Assembly (NCBI GenBank): GCA_029215795.1
Contig: JARDYH010000001.1
Coordinates: 193,509,654 to 193,573,653, forward strand
Length of the DNA stretch: 64,000 nucleotides
From: Anniella stebbinsi
Taxonomy: Eukaryota > Chordata > Lepidosauria > Squamata > Anniellidae
Reading direction: 5' to 3'
Positions 11,122 to 21,635 of the stretch are shown piece by piece; the first letter of the stretch is position 1; each line of letters starts with the position of its first letter. A model generated the notes under the pieces. That model worked only from the letters and a program-made list of their open reading frames with translations, had not been told where the DNA came from and ran no database searches. The translations under genes and the position numbers were made by a program.

Positions 11122-11796
11122 CCTCTCCCCTCTGTTTCTGAGGAGGAAAGAATGCAAGCACCGAGTTGTGTGCATGCATTATTATTTTGTGAGAATGGTA
11201 GTACCACAAGAGCCTTCACACTCCCTGCCAATGCAAATGCATGCTTATTCCTATAAGTGTGTAAATTAGCCAGGGCTGGCCCTACCATTTGGCAAAGACG
11301 CTCAGTGGTTTGTAAGGGGCAGTGGTGGTAACCCTTTGGCCATTCCCCTCTGTTAGAGGACAGGCCTATGTGTTCCAGGCAGCCTGCCCTGCATCTCCTA
11401 AACTACACTGCCTGCCCTCTGGAGAAGTGGAGGATGCTGTCCCATCACCAGTGTTGAAGTACGATTCAACTGCCTGACCAATCCGATTCTGTATGCAGAA
11501 TAGAGAGGGCAGCATCTTGTGCTTCAGCTCAGGCAGCAAAATGACTTAGATTAGTGCTGAGCACAGCATCAAGTTATGACAGGCATGGGTAGATGAGTGG
11601 CCCTGGGTGAAACACTATTTTAAACACAATGCCTTTCAATAGAGTCAGTTCTCACATTTAGCTGCAAACCACCAAGTGTTGGGTAATCGTATTATGAAAA
11701 AGAAAGTAGTGCATGAGTATGAACAAGCTCTAAAACAGATTAACCCTAATTTTTTAAACTCCGTTGGGGATTATCATGGCCCTCCAGGTGCTGGAC
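11122..11796. repeat. Unassigned sequence with a GGCTGGCCCTACC repeat
   Basis: The region from about 11270 to 11600 starts with GGCTGGCCCTACCATTTGGC and contains GCTCAGGCAGCAAAATG. Similar words occur at 47380-47690 (CTCAGACAGCAAACTG, GGCTGGCCCTGCC), so this is probably a dispersed DNA element. The rest is unassigned. Confidence 0.45.
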
Positions 11797-11911
11797 AACT
11801 TGTGGGCCTCCAGCTGTTTTGGCCTACAATTCCCTAAATCAGCATAAGTGAGGGATGGTGGGAGTTGTAGGCTGAAACATCTGGAAGCCCACAAATTGCC
11901 CATCTCTGCAC
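11797..11911. mobile_element. Palindromic MITE, TTGTGGGCC type
   Basis: Inverted halves: ACAACTTGTGGGCCTCCAG on the left, CTGGAAGCCCACAAATTG on the right, with TACAATTCCC / GGGAGTTGTAG inside. Same family as 1261-1407. Confidence 0.65.
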
Positions 11912-11954
11912 TAAATAATGGGCCTGCCCCAGCCTAAGTGATTAATGTGTTGCA

Positions 11955-12145
11955 CTGTATCAAGGAGCTCAAGGTAGTGAACATGGTTCTCTCCCCACCC
12001 TCTCTCCAAACAACCCTGTGAAGTACGTTAGGTTGAGAAATAGCGACTGATTCAAAGTCCCCCAGTGAGCTTCCTGTCAGAGTGGAGATTTGAACCTTGG
12101 TCTCCCCAGTCCTAGAACAACACTGACCACTACATCACACTGAAA
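11955..12145 (-). mobile_element. tRNA-derived SINE, minus strand
   Basis: Read on the minus strand it has TGATGTAGTGGTCAGTG (A-box region), GGTTCAAATCTC (B box), then the body words GAAGCTCACTGGG and CTTCACAGGGTTGTTTG. The same order is seen in the plus-strand copy at 54942-55178. SINEs of this kind are transcribed by RNA polymerase III and mobilised by a LINE. This copy is diverged. Confidence 0.8.
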
Positions 12146-12307
12146 GGTAAGCATTCACAAGTCAGTAGAAGAGGTAAACACATGCATACCTCCAATTTCT
12201 CACACTGAAAAGGCACATATGCAGGCACTCTTGCATGAAACTGATTATCTGGATTCCAGTCTGGGTCCAGATTCATTTTTGGGATAGAATTGGCAATTGG
12301 TCACCCT
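12146..12307. other. Unassigned sequence
   Basis: Short spacer between the SINE and the L2-like fragment, with nothing recognisable. Confidence 0.4.
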
Positions 12308-13572
12308 GATGGATGACCTTCTTCTGGAGAGGGGCAGTGGGAACATGACCCTGTTACATCTTTTCAGTGGCTTTTGATACTGTTGACCACAGTAGCCTTC
12401 TAGACCAGTTCTGTGAGTTGAGAGTTGGGGGCACCATTTTACATTGGTTTGGCTCTTTCTTATGGGGTCGGTTCCAGAGAATAACATTGTGTCTCTGTGC
12501 CTTGTCCCCCTGGGATGCCACAGGACATTGTATGGTCCCCAGTGTTATGTAATGTTTAGATGAAGCTGTTGGGAGTGGTCGCTAGGAGATTTGGGGCAAA
12601 GTATCACTAGTGTGATGATGGCAGTCAGCTCTATTTCTCTGTAACATATAAATAGGGAGAGGCATGCATAGCCTGAAGTGGTGACTGGATGCAGTCTAGC
12701 AAACTGAAGCTGAATCCTGACAAGACAGAGGCCCTGTGGGTGGGTGGTTCCCAGGTCGAGGAATTGGGTTGTGTACCAGTTCTGGATAGGGTTATACTCC
12801 CTATGAAGGAATAGGTATGTAGTCTGGGGGAGCTCCTATATTCATCTTTGTCACTGGAGACCCTGTCGACTTCAGTGGCCCGGTCACTTAGTAACTTTAG
12901 TTGCTTTGCCAGCTACAGCCGTTCAGCCTTTCCTGGATAAGGATAGCCTAGCCACTCTGATCCATGCACTGGTAACCTCGCAATTAGGCTATTGTAATGT
13001 GCTCTGCATAGGGCTGCCATTGCACCTGGTTTGGAAGCTTCAGACAGTACGGAATGCAGCACCTGGCTATACACATATTACACCTGTGTTAACAGAAGTG
13101 CACTGGCTGCCTATTAGCTATTGAGGCATGTTCAAGGTTTTGTTGTTGACATATAAAGCTCGAAACAACTTGGAACCAGGTTGTCTAGCTGACCGCCTCC
13201 ACCTATATATACACAATCAACCCCTTAGATCCAAGACTATAGACCCCTTACTTGTCATTCTGCAACCAATGGAATGTTGCCAGGTAGCAGTACGTGAGTG
13301 GGCCATCTCAGTGGTGGCACCCATTCTTTGGAACACTTTTCCACATGTGGATTGAAAAGTAGAAATGGTGGCAAGTTTTTAACACCTTTGGAAAAACACA
13401 CTTGTTCATACAGGCTTTGCCTGCTCTGTTAGGGACTCTGTTATTACCCTAGTTTATTGTTATATTATTGTAACACTTTTATTTATTATTTCTTGTCTTG
13501 TTACATCATATTTATCATGTGAACTAATTTTAGTATATTAAGGAGCATAAAAATATTATAAATAAATCTCTG
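12308..13572 (+). pseudogene. Decayed L2-like LINE, reverse transcriptase to C-terminus
   Basis: Several frames together follow an L2-type ORF2. First comes a palm-region block with FDTVDHSSLL and a W(F)GSFL..RFQ segment (12367-12552). Next is a later block with AVQPFLDKDSLATL and LVTSQLGYCNVL (about 12906-13060), then the L2-like C-terminus with LLTYKARNNLEPG, PLRSKTIDPL and APILWNTFP (13128-13355). Stops and frameshifts separate the pieces and the YADD region is damaged. The 3' end is AT-rich with AAATAAAT near 13560. It is an old dead copy. Confidence 0.75.
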
Positions 13573-14314
13573 ACTGGATTGTACCAGATGTTTGGGTCCC
13601 ATAAAGATAAGCCTTGTTAGAGTGGCCATGTGTCCTCTTTTACAGAGGACAGTCCTCTATTTGAAAGGCTGCTGGAGGACCTTTGAAGGCATCATCTTCA
13701 TTAAAGATAAAGAACATAAGAAGGGAGAAAATCAAAGGCCTTGAAGTTGCCCATCAGTGGTTCTCACCTGGATAGCAGACTGAACAGGCAAGCACACTCG
13801 TTACCTGGTCATAGTCTCCCACACCATGCTGAGATGCACTCTATACTTCTATTTAAATTTGCATCTATACATATAAATTAGCATCTTCAGATTTATGCAA
13901 ATGTATGTTCTCTTTTAACTACTTTTTTGATTATGCATTTCCTCTTTTTTGGCAATTCATAAGTGGACACCCTAGATGTATCGAAGAGAAAATCCAGAGT
14001 CATTCTCCCAGAGACATATTACATTGCAAAGTAATCATGCTGGTAATCTATGTAATCAGCTTTATTTAAAAACAAAAGATTGCTTTATTATCTTCATGTG
14101 GAACTGCATGGCCTCTGAACAATGCCATGCAGTTCCACATGAGCCAACTTGGCCAGCCTTTACAGAGTGACAGGCTAAGTGCCAAGTCATAGTATTAAAT
14201 TCACCAGTCCCACTGCTCATAAACACCTTATGCCTGCCACTATAAAGCAGCAATATGGCTCCTGCCTTTTATATTCCTCTTTCATAGTGCAATATCCTTC
14301 TTGGTGTGGATTAG
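13573..14314. other. Unassigned sequence
   Basis: No gene. Around 14093-14141 the word CTGCATGGCCTCTGAACA faces TGCCATGCAGTTCCACATG, a small inverted repeat of unknown origin. Confidence 0.4.
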
Positions 14315-14412
14315 GCCATGGAGTACTGTGTCCAGTTCTGGGTGCTGCACTTTGAGAAGGATATAGACAAATTCAAATGGGTTCAGAGAAGGACAATGAA
14401 GATGGTCAGGTG
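14315..14412 (+). mobile_element. CR1 LINE fragment
   Basis: The stretch GAGTACTGTGTCCAGTTCTG followed by GGTTCAGAGAAGGACAATGA matches the well-known CR1 ORF2 region encoding an EYCVQFW...VQRR-type sequence. It is about 100 bp, diverged and non-functional. Confidence 0.75.
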
Positions 14413-14534
14413 TTATCAAGTATCCTGGTTGTCACACAAGTATGTACCCCCAGATATGTAGTGCTCTTGAAAAAAATTACACCTTAAGGATAAAGGAGAC
14501 CAAGACTATAGTCAAGTACCCTGACAGCAAATTT

Positions 14535-15012
14535 TGTTTAATAATAATAATAATAATAATAATACATTTATTTATTTATTTCTTACCTGCTTCTCCCTCT
14601 GGATCGAGGTGGGAAATAACAATAAATATAAATACAAAGACCATAAAATAGATAAAGCATTAAAAACAAATAAAACTAATACATTATTAAAAACGTCTTA
14701 AAGTTCAACTAGGTAGGCCTACTGGAAGAGATCAGTCTTCATGGCTTTCTTAAATTCAAGAAGACTGCTAAGTTGTCGAATCTTTCCCGGCAGGCCATTC
14801 CACAGTCTGAGAGCGGCAGAAGGGAAGGTCCTCTGGGTAACACTCGTCAGCCTGGTTCTGGCTGATTGGAGTACATTCTTCCCAGAGGACCTGAGCGTGT
14901 GGGGCAGATTATACGGATTATACGGGAGAAGGCGATCCCGCAGGTAACCTGGACCCAAACCATGTAGGGCTTTATACTTTGCCCGGAAACTAATTGGCAG
15001 CCAGTGGAGTTA
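14535..15012 (-). pseudogene. L2-like LINE 3' fragment, minus strand
   Basis: On the minus strand a 79-residue frame (14958-14719) carries the L2-type C-terminal signature: PGYLRDRLLPY, LRSSGKN, a LRLWNGLP block and FKKAMKTDLF. It is followed by an untranslated tail ending in TTA repeats (14540-14563 on the plus strand). It is a short 5'-truncated copy, better preserved than the one at 12308-13572. No polymerase domain remains. Confidence 0.7.
14540..14563. repeat. (ATA)n microsatellite
   Basis: About eight ATA units at the 3' end of the preceding LINE fragment. Confidence 0.85.
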
Positions 15013-15167
15013 TTTCAAGAATGTAAAATCATACATTCAAAAGGATGTGAAATGAAGCATCTACCTGACAGTGTTAAATGAGAACCAGGCATTCACAGGG
15101 TTAAAGCCAGTAAATTCAGTAAGCAATTGACTAGTGTAGAGGGGGGATGTCTGGCATCAGGAGAGAG

Positions 15168-15171
<4 letters not shown>
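15013..15171. other. Unassigned sequence
   Basis: Nothing recognised. Confidence 0.4.

Positions 15172-15206
<35 letters not shown>
15172..15206. repeat. (GA)n microsatellite
   Basis: Uninterrupted GA tract. Confidence 0.9.
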
Positions 15207-15208
<2 letters not shown>

Positions 15209-15883
15209 CAGGGGCCAAAAAGAGGAAAAGTAGGAAGTAGTCTTTGCAAACTAATGTAAAGCTCATGTCGCCATGGGCGCTAGTAGTCCTGCTTTTTTGC
15301 CCCTCAGCCCCACTGATTGGCCAGGCAGGACTGTCCATCATCTTGACAGTGTAGGGGCTGCCTTGCCTGTTTAGTGTAGAAGAAATTAATTGCTATTAAT
15401 GCTTGAGCTTTGAACTTTTTCTAGCTTTCAAAATTGTGCACATCCACATGGTCAAGCTTCAACTGAAAACAAAAATAAGCAAAATCAGTCTGGTAGATCT
15501 TGAGTTATAAGCCTTACACTACCGTATTCTTATATAAGACATGAGATATGAAAGAGGGGGAATGTGGGTGATGTTTTAGTGGGGGGTTAGGGTGCTTATT
15601 GCGCAAAGAAGATTTAGCAACAGTACTGAGAATGGAATAGAGAGAGATTGCTCACAATGAGAAGAGGGTTTTCAGTGAAGAAGGGAACTGGCAAAGATCT
15701 TGAGCCACAGTCTTCAGAATTTGGAGCAGTTAAATGTACCTTAGCCCTGGGTGTGGCCATCTGGGAAACATTGGAGGGCCAGATGAGAACCCCAGGCAGG
15801 CCTGATTTGGCCCGCGGGCCTGAGGTTCCACATCCTGGCATAAAGGAAAGGAGGTCAACAAAGCCAATATTCTACCCATACAT
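15207..15883. other. Unassigned sequence
   Basis: No gene or named repeat; the short frames here lack motifs. Confidence 0.4.
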
Positions 15884-16003
15884 CAGCCTTCCCCAACCTG
15901 ATGCCCTCCAGATGTTTCACACTTTAACTTGCATGGCAAATGGTTAGGGATGCTAGGTGTTATAGTCCAAAATACCTGGCGGGCACCAGGTTGGCAAAGG
16001 CTG
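15884..16003. mobile_element. Palindromic MITE, CCTCCAGATGTTT type
   Basis: Left CCCCAACCTGATGCCCTCCA faces right GGCGGGCACCAGGTTGGCAA in inverted orientation. Same general family as 1261-1407 and 37966-38078. Confidence 0.65.
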
Positions 16004-16775
16004 CCATCCACCAACACTGACTTGCCAGCCTTCAGTTGGCTTTCCAAAGGCAGGTGCATGAATGGAGGGATCCAGAGCCCCATCCTTTTGAGAGGCATGG
16101 TGGTGGTCTGGTGCATCCTGCACAAACAACACATGTGTTTCCAGCTGATTCCACCCAGCACTGAAGCCTCCTGTTCCTTTCCCTCATAATGTCTCAGCAA
16201 TCCAATGGACTTACTCAGGCTGTTTCTCCTCAAATGTTCCTGTTCTGTGAAATGTCCTGCTGAGGCAGTACCAAATTGACAAAGGACCATTTCCTCAGCT
16301 CTTTTACAATTTGTTGATTTGTGTCAGCTATATTTGAGAAGTGACACAAAATTCTTTTGGGGGAGAGAAAAATCAAGTAGCTGCCATTTTGTATTTCTCA
16401 GTAAGATGCTTTTTAAATTCTGGGAAATTCAAAATGGCTGCCACCACATAAAATAGCTGCTTCTCCTACCCTTTACTGGTGTCATCACTGTAGTAGATAG
16501 GTTGATCATCTACAAATTACCACCATACTTAAAAAAAAGTTGTACAGAGGTGCAGGTTCATTCCCTAGCAGGTCATTTTAATCTAATTAAATGCCCCTGC
16601 AAAAAACTGTGATTGAAGCAGGCTCGTTAAAAAGATAAAGTTACAATGTGCCCTTCCATGGAATTCTTTTTTTTAATGTGAACTACTAGGGGAAAGTTTT
16701 TTTAAGTTTGGATTTTTTTAAAAAAATAAAAATAATAAGAATGTCTTGCAAAAAATATATATGAACGAATGAAAG
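16004..16775. other. Unassigned sequence upstream of the retrovirus
   Basis: No gene seen. The last bases, ATAC (16776-16779), are the 5' copy of the retroviral target duplication. Confidence 0.4.
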
Positions 16776-16779
16776 ATAC

Positions 16780-17278
16780 TGTGGCATGAAGGGTTAAATT
16801 TTGAATTAATGTTAGCTGCTGCAAGGCTTGTTTTTTTTTAATCTTAGGAATGTTTACTGTAGCCTTGAAGCCCTGTAGAAGTGCTGTTATCTATGCCTAT
16901 AGCAGACTCCCTCCTTAGCAAAAGCTGTGTGAAGTCAGACAGCCTTGTTATCTCTGTTTCACTTTTAATGAATGTAGAATTGTTCTGAATGCTTGCTTGT
17001 GCTTCTGTAACTACGCTTGCAACAGAGGCGTTATTTTCCTTCCCCTATTCCTTAGTTGTAAGAAGCTTCTAAACACGTACGTCACTAGAGAGGGGTGGAT
17101 CCTTTTCATACCAAAGAAATAAAAACCTTTGCTTAATTTTGTTAGGGGCGGTTCCTCTGAATTTTAGCCATGAGGCATCAGGGAGCTGACTCAGCGCTGA
17201 TTTTTCTCAATTAATAAAATTGAGTTGGACCCTCCTCCTTGCTATCTGAGTGTGATTTTTAAGTAATTCCAGGTAACA
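16780..17278 (+). repeat. 5' LTR
   Basis: It starts TGTGGCATGAAGGG and ends AGGTAACA, the usual TG...CA ends. Comparison by eye with the 3' LTR shows the same length and one difference: GGGAGCTGACTC here against GGGAGCCGACTC near 37065. AATAAA words at 17118-17123 and 17213-17218 are candidate poly(A) signals. I could not place a TATA box with confidence. Confidence 0.95.
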
Positions 17279-17283
17279 TATCC

Positions 17284-17301
17284 TGGTGCCGTGACTCGGA
17301 T
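17284..17301 (+). promoter_or_regulatory. Primer binding site, tRNA-His
   Basis: TGGTGCCGTGACTCGGAT begins five bases after the LTR end. It is complementary to the 3' end of vertebrate tRNA-His including CCA. This site would prime minus-strand DNA synthesis. Confidence 0.9.
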
Positions 17302-17912
17302 GGTTTTCTGGTGAATTACCTGCCCAAGTTGGCTTAGCTGTGACAAGCAAGGCTTCCTGCTGCTGATGCTCACACCTCAGGCGCCACCTCCACCTTTGCG
17401 GAGAGAGAGGGCTGGACACCGGCTGCTGGAGGCCAGCTGAGCAGCAGCCATAAAAAGGGTGAAAAAAGGACGAGGTTTTCTTTCTTAACCAGGACAAAGA
17501 CGCCGGCCGGCAGGTAATGTATGAAAAAAAAGGGAGGCCTCCATAGAGAACAGGAATTAAGCCATCCTGTTGGACCGGGGGGAGGTTTTGGCTTAAACCT
17601 CATTACCCCGACGTGGTCCTGGAGAAAGGGTTTGGAAGTGTGATTGGTGAATGCGTGGATTGGTGGCTGAGACGGTTATCTGATTAGCAGAGACCCGAAA
17701 AACGAGTGTGACTCTCCCTGGAGAGTGGGACCCTTGACTAACGCGTTTCCTTGTCCTGGAGACAGGCAGGGCCGTGAAAGAGGGGCACGTCTGGATTGTC
17801 TGTCCATACCTTTTTGTGTCAGCTGAAGTGGACCCCTTACCACTCAGCCCGTTCCTTTCCCTCTGTGCCTGCTGTTTGTATGGAAAGCGTGACGTCTCTG
17901 TGAAAACTCATA
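17302..17912 (+). other. Retroviral leader
   Basis: Untranslated region between primer site and gag. The word CGGCAGGTAATG near 17510 is a plausible major splice donor. Packaging signals would be expected here but cannot be recognised by eye. Confidence 0.55.
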
Positions 17913-20250
17913 ATGGGTGGGAGAAACTCAAAGAAAACCCCAAAAACCATATTGTAGTATATGGTAGAAAATCTAGAAATAGATTCAAGAGAGGGGTAGT
18001 TAATCTTGAAAGTGGATTCAAGAGAATGTAGAGAAGAGTTAGACCCACATGTATTGAGACGTTGTTTGTCAAATAGATCTGCCAAGTCAGAGTGATTTTT
18101 AGAAGGCAGAGGAGAGGTGTAACTTAGATAGAAGAAAATTTTAAGGAAGCCTACCAATCATTGTGAGTGTTCCACATCCTGATCAGTTCCTGTATCAATA
18201 GCCCACTAATTATCAAGAAATGCCAGCGTGTCTAAGAAATCCTTGTAAACAGGCATGCACCACAGCCAATTTGGTGATGCCAGTACAGTGAACGCCTAAA
18301 AGAGGAAAAAAGCCTTAAAGGCAGAGGGCACCCAGATGAAGAGGTCCCTAGAGGCAGAGAGAAGAAAAGTGAGGGCACGCAAGTCAAGAAAAGAGTTAAA
18401 ACTCCCCAGAGCCTTTGCCCAGGATGGGGAAGATGAATTGTCACTGCCACAGCCACCATATAGCCAGCTTTGCAAGCACCCCAACCAAGTCCATCAGCTT
18501 GTATCCAGTTGAAAAGAAAGACTCAGGCCAGTACAGACCAGTACATGATCTACGCGCTGTGAACTCTAGAGTAGAACCATTGACTCCACTGGTTGAGGAC
18601 CCTCCTCAACAGACTGCCACCTGACATGCAATGGCACAATGTCCTAGCAGATTTGTGTGCAGTATCCCGAAGCCTGAACGTATACAAGCTTCACCAGTGC
18701 AGACACGCCAGTCTACAAAAAGGCTTAACCAGCCGAGTCTCCAAGCCCCACGGGCTGAAGAGAAAAGTAAAACAGCGAGCCAGGGAAACGTCTCCAGAGT
18801 AAGGAGACGGACCTGCAGGGAGAGCAGGCCCAGTAAATGTATGCAGTTTATGTATACAAAAAATGAAGAGGCATTGCAGTGGGCAATGACCTCTCCCCTG
18901 GTTCGAGAAGGCGTGCAAAGAAGCAGAGACAGGGACCCAGAGAGAGATGATGTCAGAACCCCAATATGGCAGTGAAAGCAGCGCGGATGGCAGACCGATT
19001 GAGTGCTTTGGCAAAGAGGAAGCAGGTCGGGAGCCGAGGAGAGAGAGAGATAGGCGAAGAGACAACGCCCCCATTGAGCTGAATCCGGCGAAGTAGGCAG
19101 CGCGACCAATGCTCAGAAGCTAAGCTGCAAAGTGAGAGGTGTTTTTTTATGGCAAAGTAATAAAAAAAAAAACTCTCCAACGAGATTGTTCAAAGTTAGC
19201 AGCTAAGAATCCCCCCTGACGAGAGCATTGAAGCAAGCGGCAGCAACTGCCCTTCCTCCAACTGGAGCGATGTCAGCTGAGGAGAAGTAAAGGTATGCAG
19301 ACGCGAGAGCAGGGGCTAGAAGACAAGAGTTTTCCCGATGACTGCGTCCTTTTGAAGCCCTGCATGGCGTGTATAACTATGTAGTTTGGAAAGTGGCAAG
19401 GTGATGCTGAGATCCAATTTTGCCATCCCCTCAAACAATGTTCCATCCGGCCCGACGCCCCACTGGTTGCTGAGTCACCAGAAGCTACTCAAACTAGCGC
19501 CCCAGCGTTTTCACGGCCAACGCACTCAGCAACAGGGAGGAAAGTTAAAACTTGTGCTTCAAGTAACATTGAAGGTGCAAGAGTGGGGAGACCCAGTTCC
19601 CATAGATCTCAATGTGATGATCCCCAGATGGAATGTCACAGAAATCACTGACTGAAGTCCCCATACAAATGGCTGATTTGTGAGAAAATGTCATAAACAC
19701 GTATAGTCCCACATGACAGGACCTAAGAACCTCAGAAAGCCCTCTGTTTAGTACAGAAGAGAGAGGGCGCCTACATCAGGCCATGGGGCAAGAACTGAGA
19801 GATCTAGCAGCTGCAGATGAGACGTAGGATCCCCAATGAGACCCTCATAATGTGAACCATGAGTAGAGGCGTCAAGAGTTGTGCCAATTGACCACAAGAG
19901 AGATTCAGAGAGCAGCCAAGAAAGCTATGAATGTAGCTGAAGTGATGCAGGGTCCAAAAGAATCCCCAGGGGCTTTTATGGAAGGACTAAAAGAAGCCTA
20001 TCGACAATACACTCCAGTAGACCCAGATGAGGCTGCCAACAGACGTACAGTGAACATGTCCCTTGTGAGTCAAGCTACAGAGACATACAAGAAGAAACTC
20101 CAGAAATGTGAGAGAGTTTTAGATGGAAGCCCAGGCATGCAGTTTAAAAGTCAGAAAATAAAAAGGCAGAGAAAGTAGCAAGCAGAAGAGAATATAGACG
20201 AAGGAAAAGTCGATGTAAAGACTGTGAAGACAGTGGCAACCCCCTAAGAC
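17913..20250 (+). pseudogene. gag: Broken retroviral gag
   Basis: Gag would form the virus core. The likely start at 17913 encodes Met-Gly followed by basic residues, as expected for a myristoylated matrix protein, but a stop follows after 14 codons. A proline-rich PQPPYSQ word near 18447-18467 resembles a p12-type late domain. The best preserved part is at 19879-20178: capsid C-terminal sequence with EVMQGPKESPGAFMEGL, YRQYTPVDPDE and a KKLQK block, typical of gammaretroviral capsid. Basic sequence follows but I cannot make out an intact zinc knuckle. Many stops and frameshifts, plus a displaced pol piece in the middle, make it non-functional. Confidence 0.75.
18490..18665 (+). pseudogene. 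Displaced reverse-transcriptase fragment inside the gag region
   Basis: This stretch encodes words typical of the gammaretroviral reverse-transcriptase fingers (YPVEKKDSGQYRPVHDLRAV) followed, in a second frame, by LLNRLPPDMQWHNVL. In an ordinary provirus these lie in pol, about 2-3 kb further on. Here they sit upstream of the capsid sequence, and no equivalent is seen at the expected place near 21000-21200. A frameshift near 18595 separates the two parts. It is best explained by rearrangement, possibly template switching, before or during insertion. Confidence 0.6.
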
Positions 20251-20760
20251 CACGGCGACTCCTTGAGAGACAAGAGATGAATGCAGACCAAGAGGAATTG
20301 GATTTTGGCTATAGGAGAAAAGGCGAGAAGTTTAGCAAACTTCAGTGTGGCAAAAGATGAAAGTGAAAAGAAAGAAAAAGACACAGCCCAAGACTTCAGA
20401 AGCACAGGGGCCAGATGCTACAAAAATTGTTCCCCATCAGACTCGAAGGTCTGAAGAGGCTCTAGGTGCCAAAAAGAGGGGAAAATTAGACAGTGAAAGG
20501 TCTAATCAACAAGTTGAGCAACTGAAGCCCAGAAAGGAGCAAGGAAGCAAACTATGCTGGCAACAAAAATCATGACGTGAGGAAGATCCCTGGTTGTGAT
20601 CCTGAGCCTGTCGAGAAATTACAACCCCAAGCCAAGAATGCTAAAGCATTAGAAAAGCCAGTTTTGCTAAAAGAATCAAGATTAAAGCTATAGAGTCAAG
20701 TTGCAAACCCCACTTGTGTAGAAAATGCAACTTGTGTGGAAAATGCAGACTGTTTGCTTG
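20251..20760 (+). pseudogene. Gag-pol junction and protease region, unrecognisable
   Basis: A lysine/glutamine-rich frame (20345-20575) lies where nucleocapsid and protease would be. I see no protease DTG or DSG motif. The region is decayed, partly deleted, or both. Confidence 0.4.
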
Positions 20761-21627
20761 AATTCCTTTAAGGTGGACCAGGAGTAATGGGATTACTCAA
20801 AGGTTTTCCAGATCTGTTTTCTCCTTGGCAAAATGAAGCAACAGAAAGCAGGAATGCAAGGGAGGGGAGCAGAAAGAGTTAAAGCCTTGAACTGCAGCAG
20901 AGTCTGCCAGAGAAGAGCGTTTAACCTTACCCCCCATTGAAAGCAATAAGAAGAAACGATACAGAGAAATTTAAGGAGGACTGACAGAATTAGCATAAAC
21001 ATACTGCCTGCAAGGCATAGTTTTGGAAGTCATGGTGCCAGGGCTCATGAGATAAACTATGAAGCCTCATAGTTCTAAGAAAGTCCAAAAGGACAAGCCC
21101 TGTCAGAAGCTGTGACCCAAAGCGCGAAAAGTAGCAGTAATGTATTGTCAAAGACCTCAGAAAGGAGAGTCTGACACTGCTAAATAAATACTAGAAGGCT
21201 GAGCCCAAGAGAAAGAGCTAATTCTGTACACACCAGTCCTGCAAACTCATGAACTTTAGCCATGGGCTCACATTCCCCAAGACACAGAATCTGCCCAGCT
21301 ACACATACACAACCACTCTATGAGGCAACAGAAGAAAGAGAAAGGCGCAGAGCAGCAAAGAGGTTTTGGAGAAATCAAAGCAAATCTTCACAAGAGACAG
21401 GAGGAATTAAGAAGCCATGTGCATACCTCTCTAAGAAACTAGATTTTGTGGCGTCTGGATGGCTGAGATGCCTTAGAACTGTGGCATCAGCAGCCATATT
21501 GCTAAGTGATGCAAAGAAACTGACTTTCGGGGGGGGGGGCAACAACAGTCTACACAGAGCATACAATCAGCAGTTTGCTGCGTGAGAGAAACATGTCATG
21601 GATGACAAACGCTCGAACGATGAAGTA
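20761..21627 (+). pseudogene. pol: Broken pol, upstream part (reverse transcriptase connection region)
   Basis: The clear part is at 21412-21510, where the frame has KPCAYLSKKLD and VASGWLRCLRTVASAA, the block just downstream of the polymerase palm in gammaretroviral pol. The palm with its YxDD box is missing, so several hundred bases were lost. A G run at about 21528-21538 shifts the frame, after which the related frame continues to the hAT insertion point at 21628-21635. Non-functional. Confidence 0.75.
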
Positions 21628-21635
21628 CCAATTAA

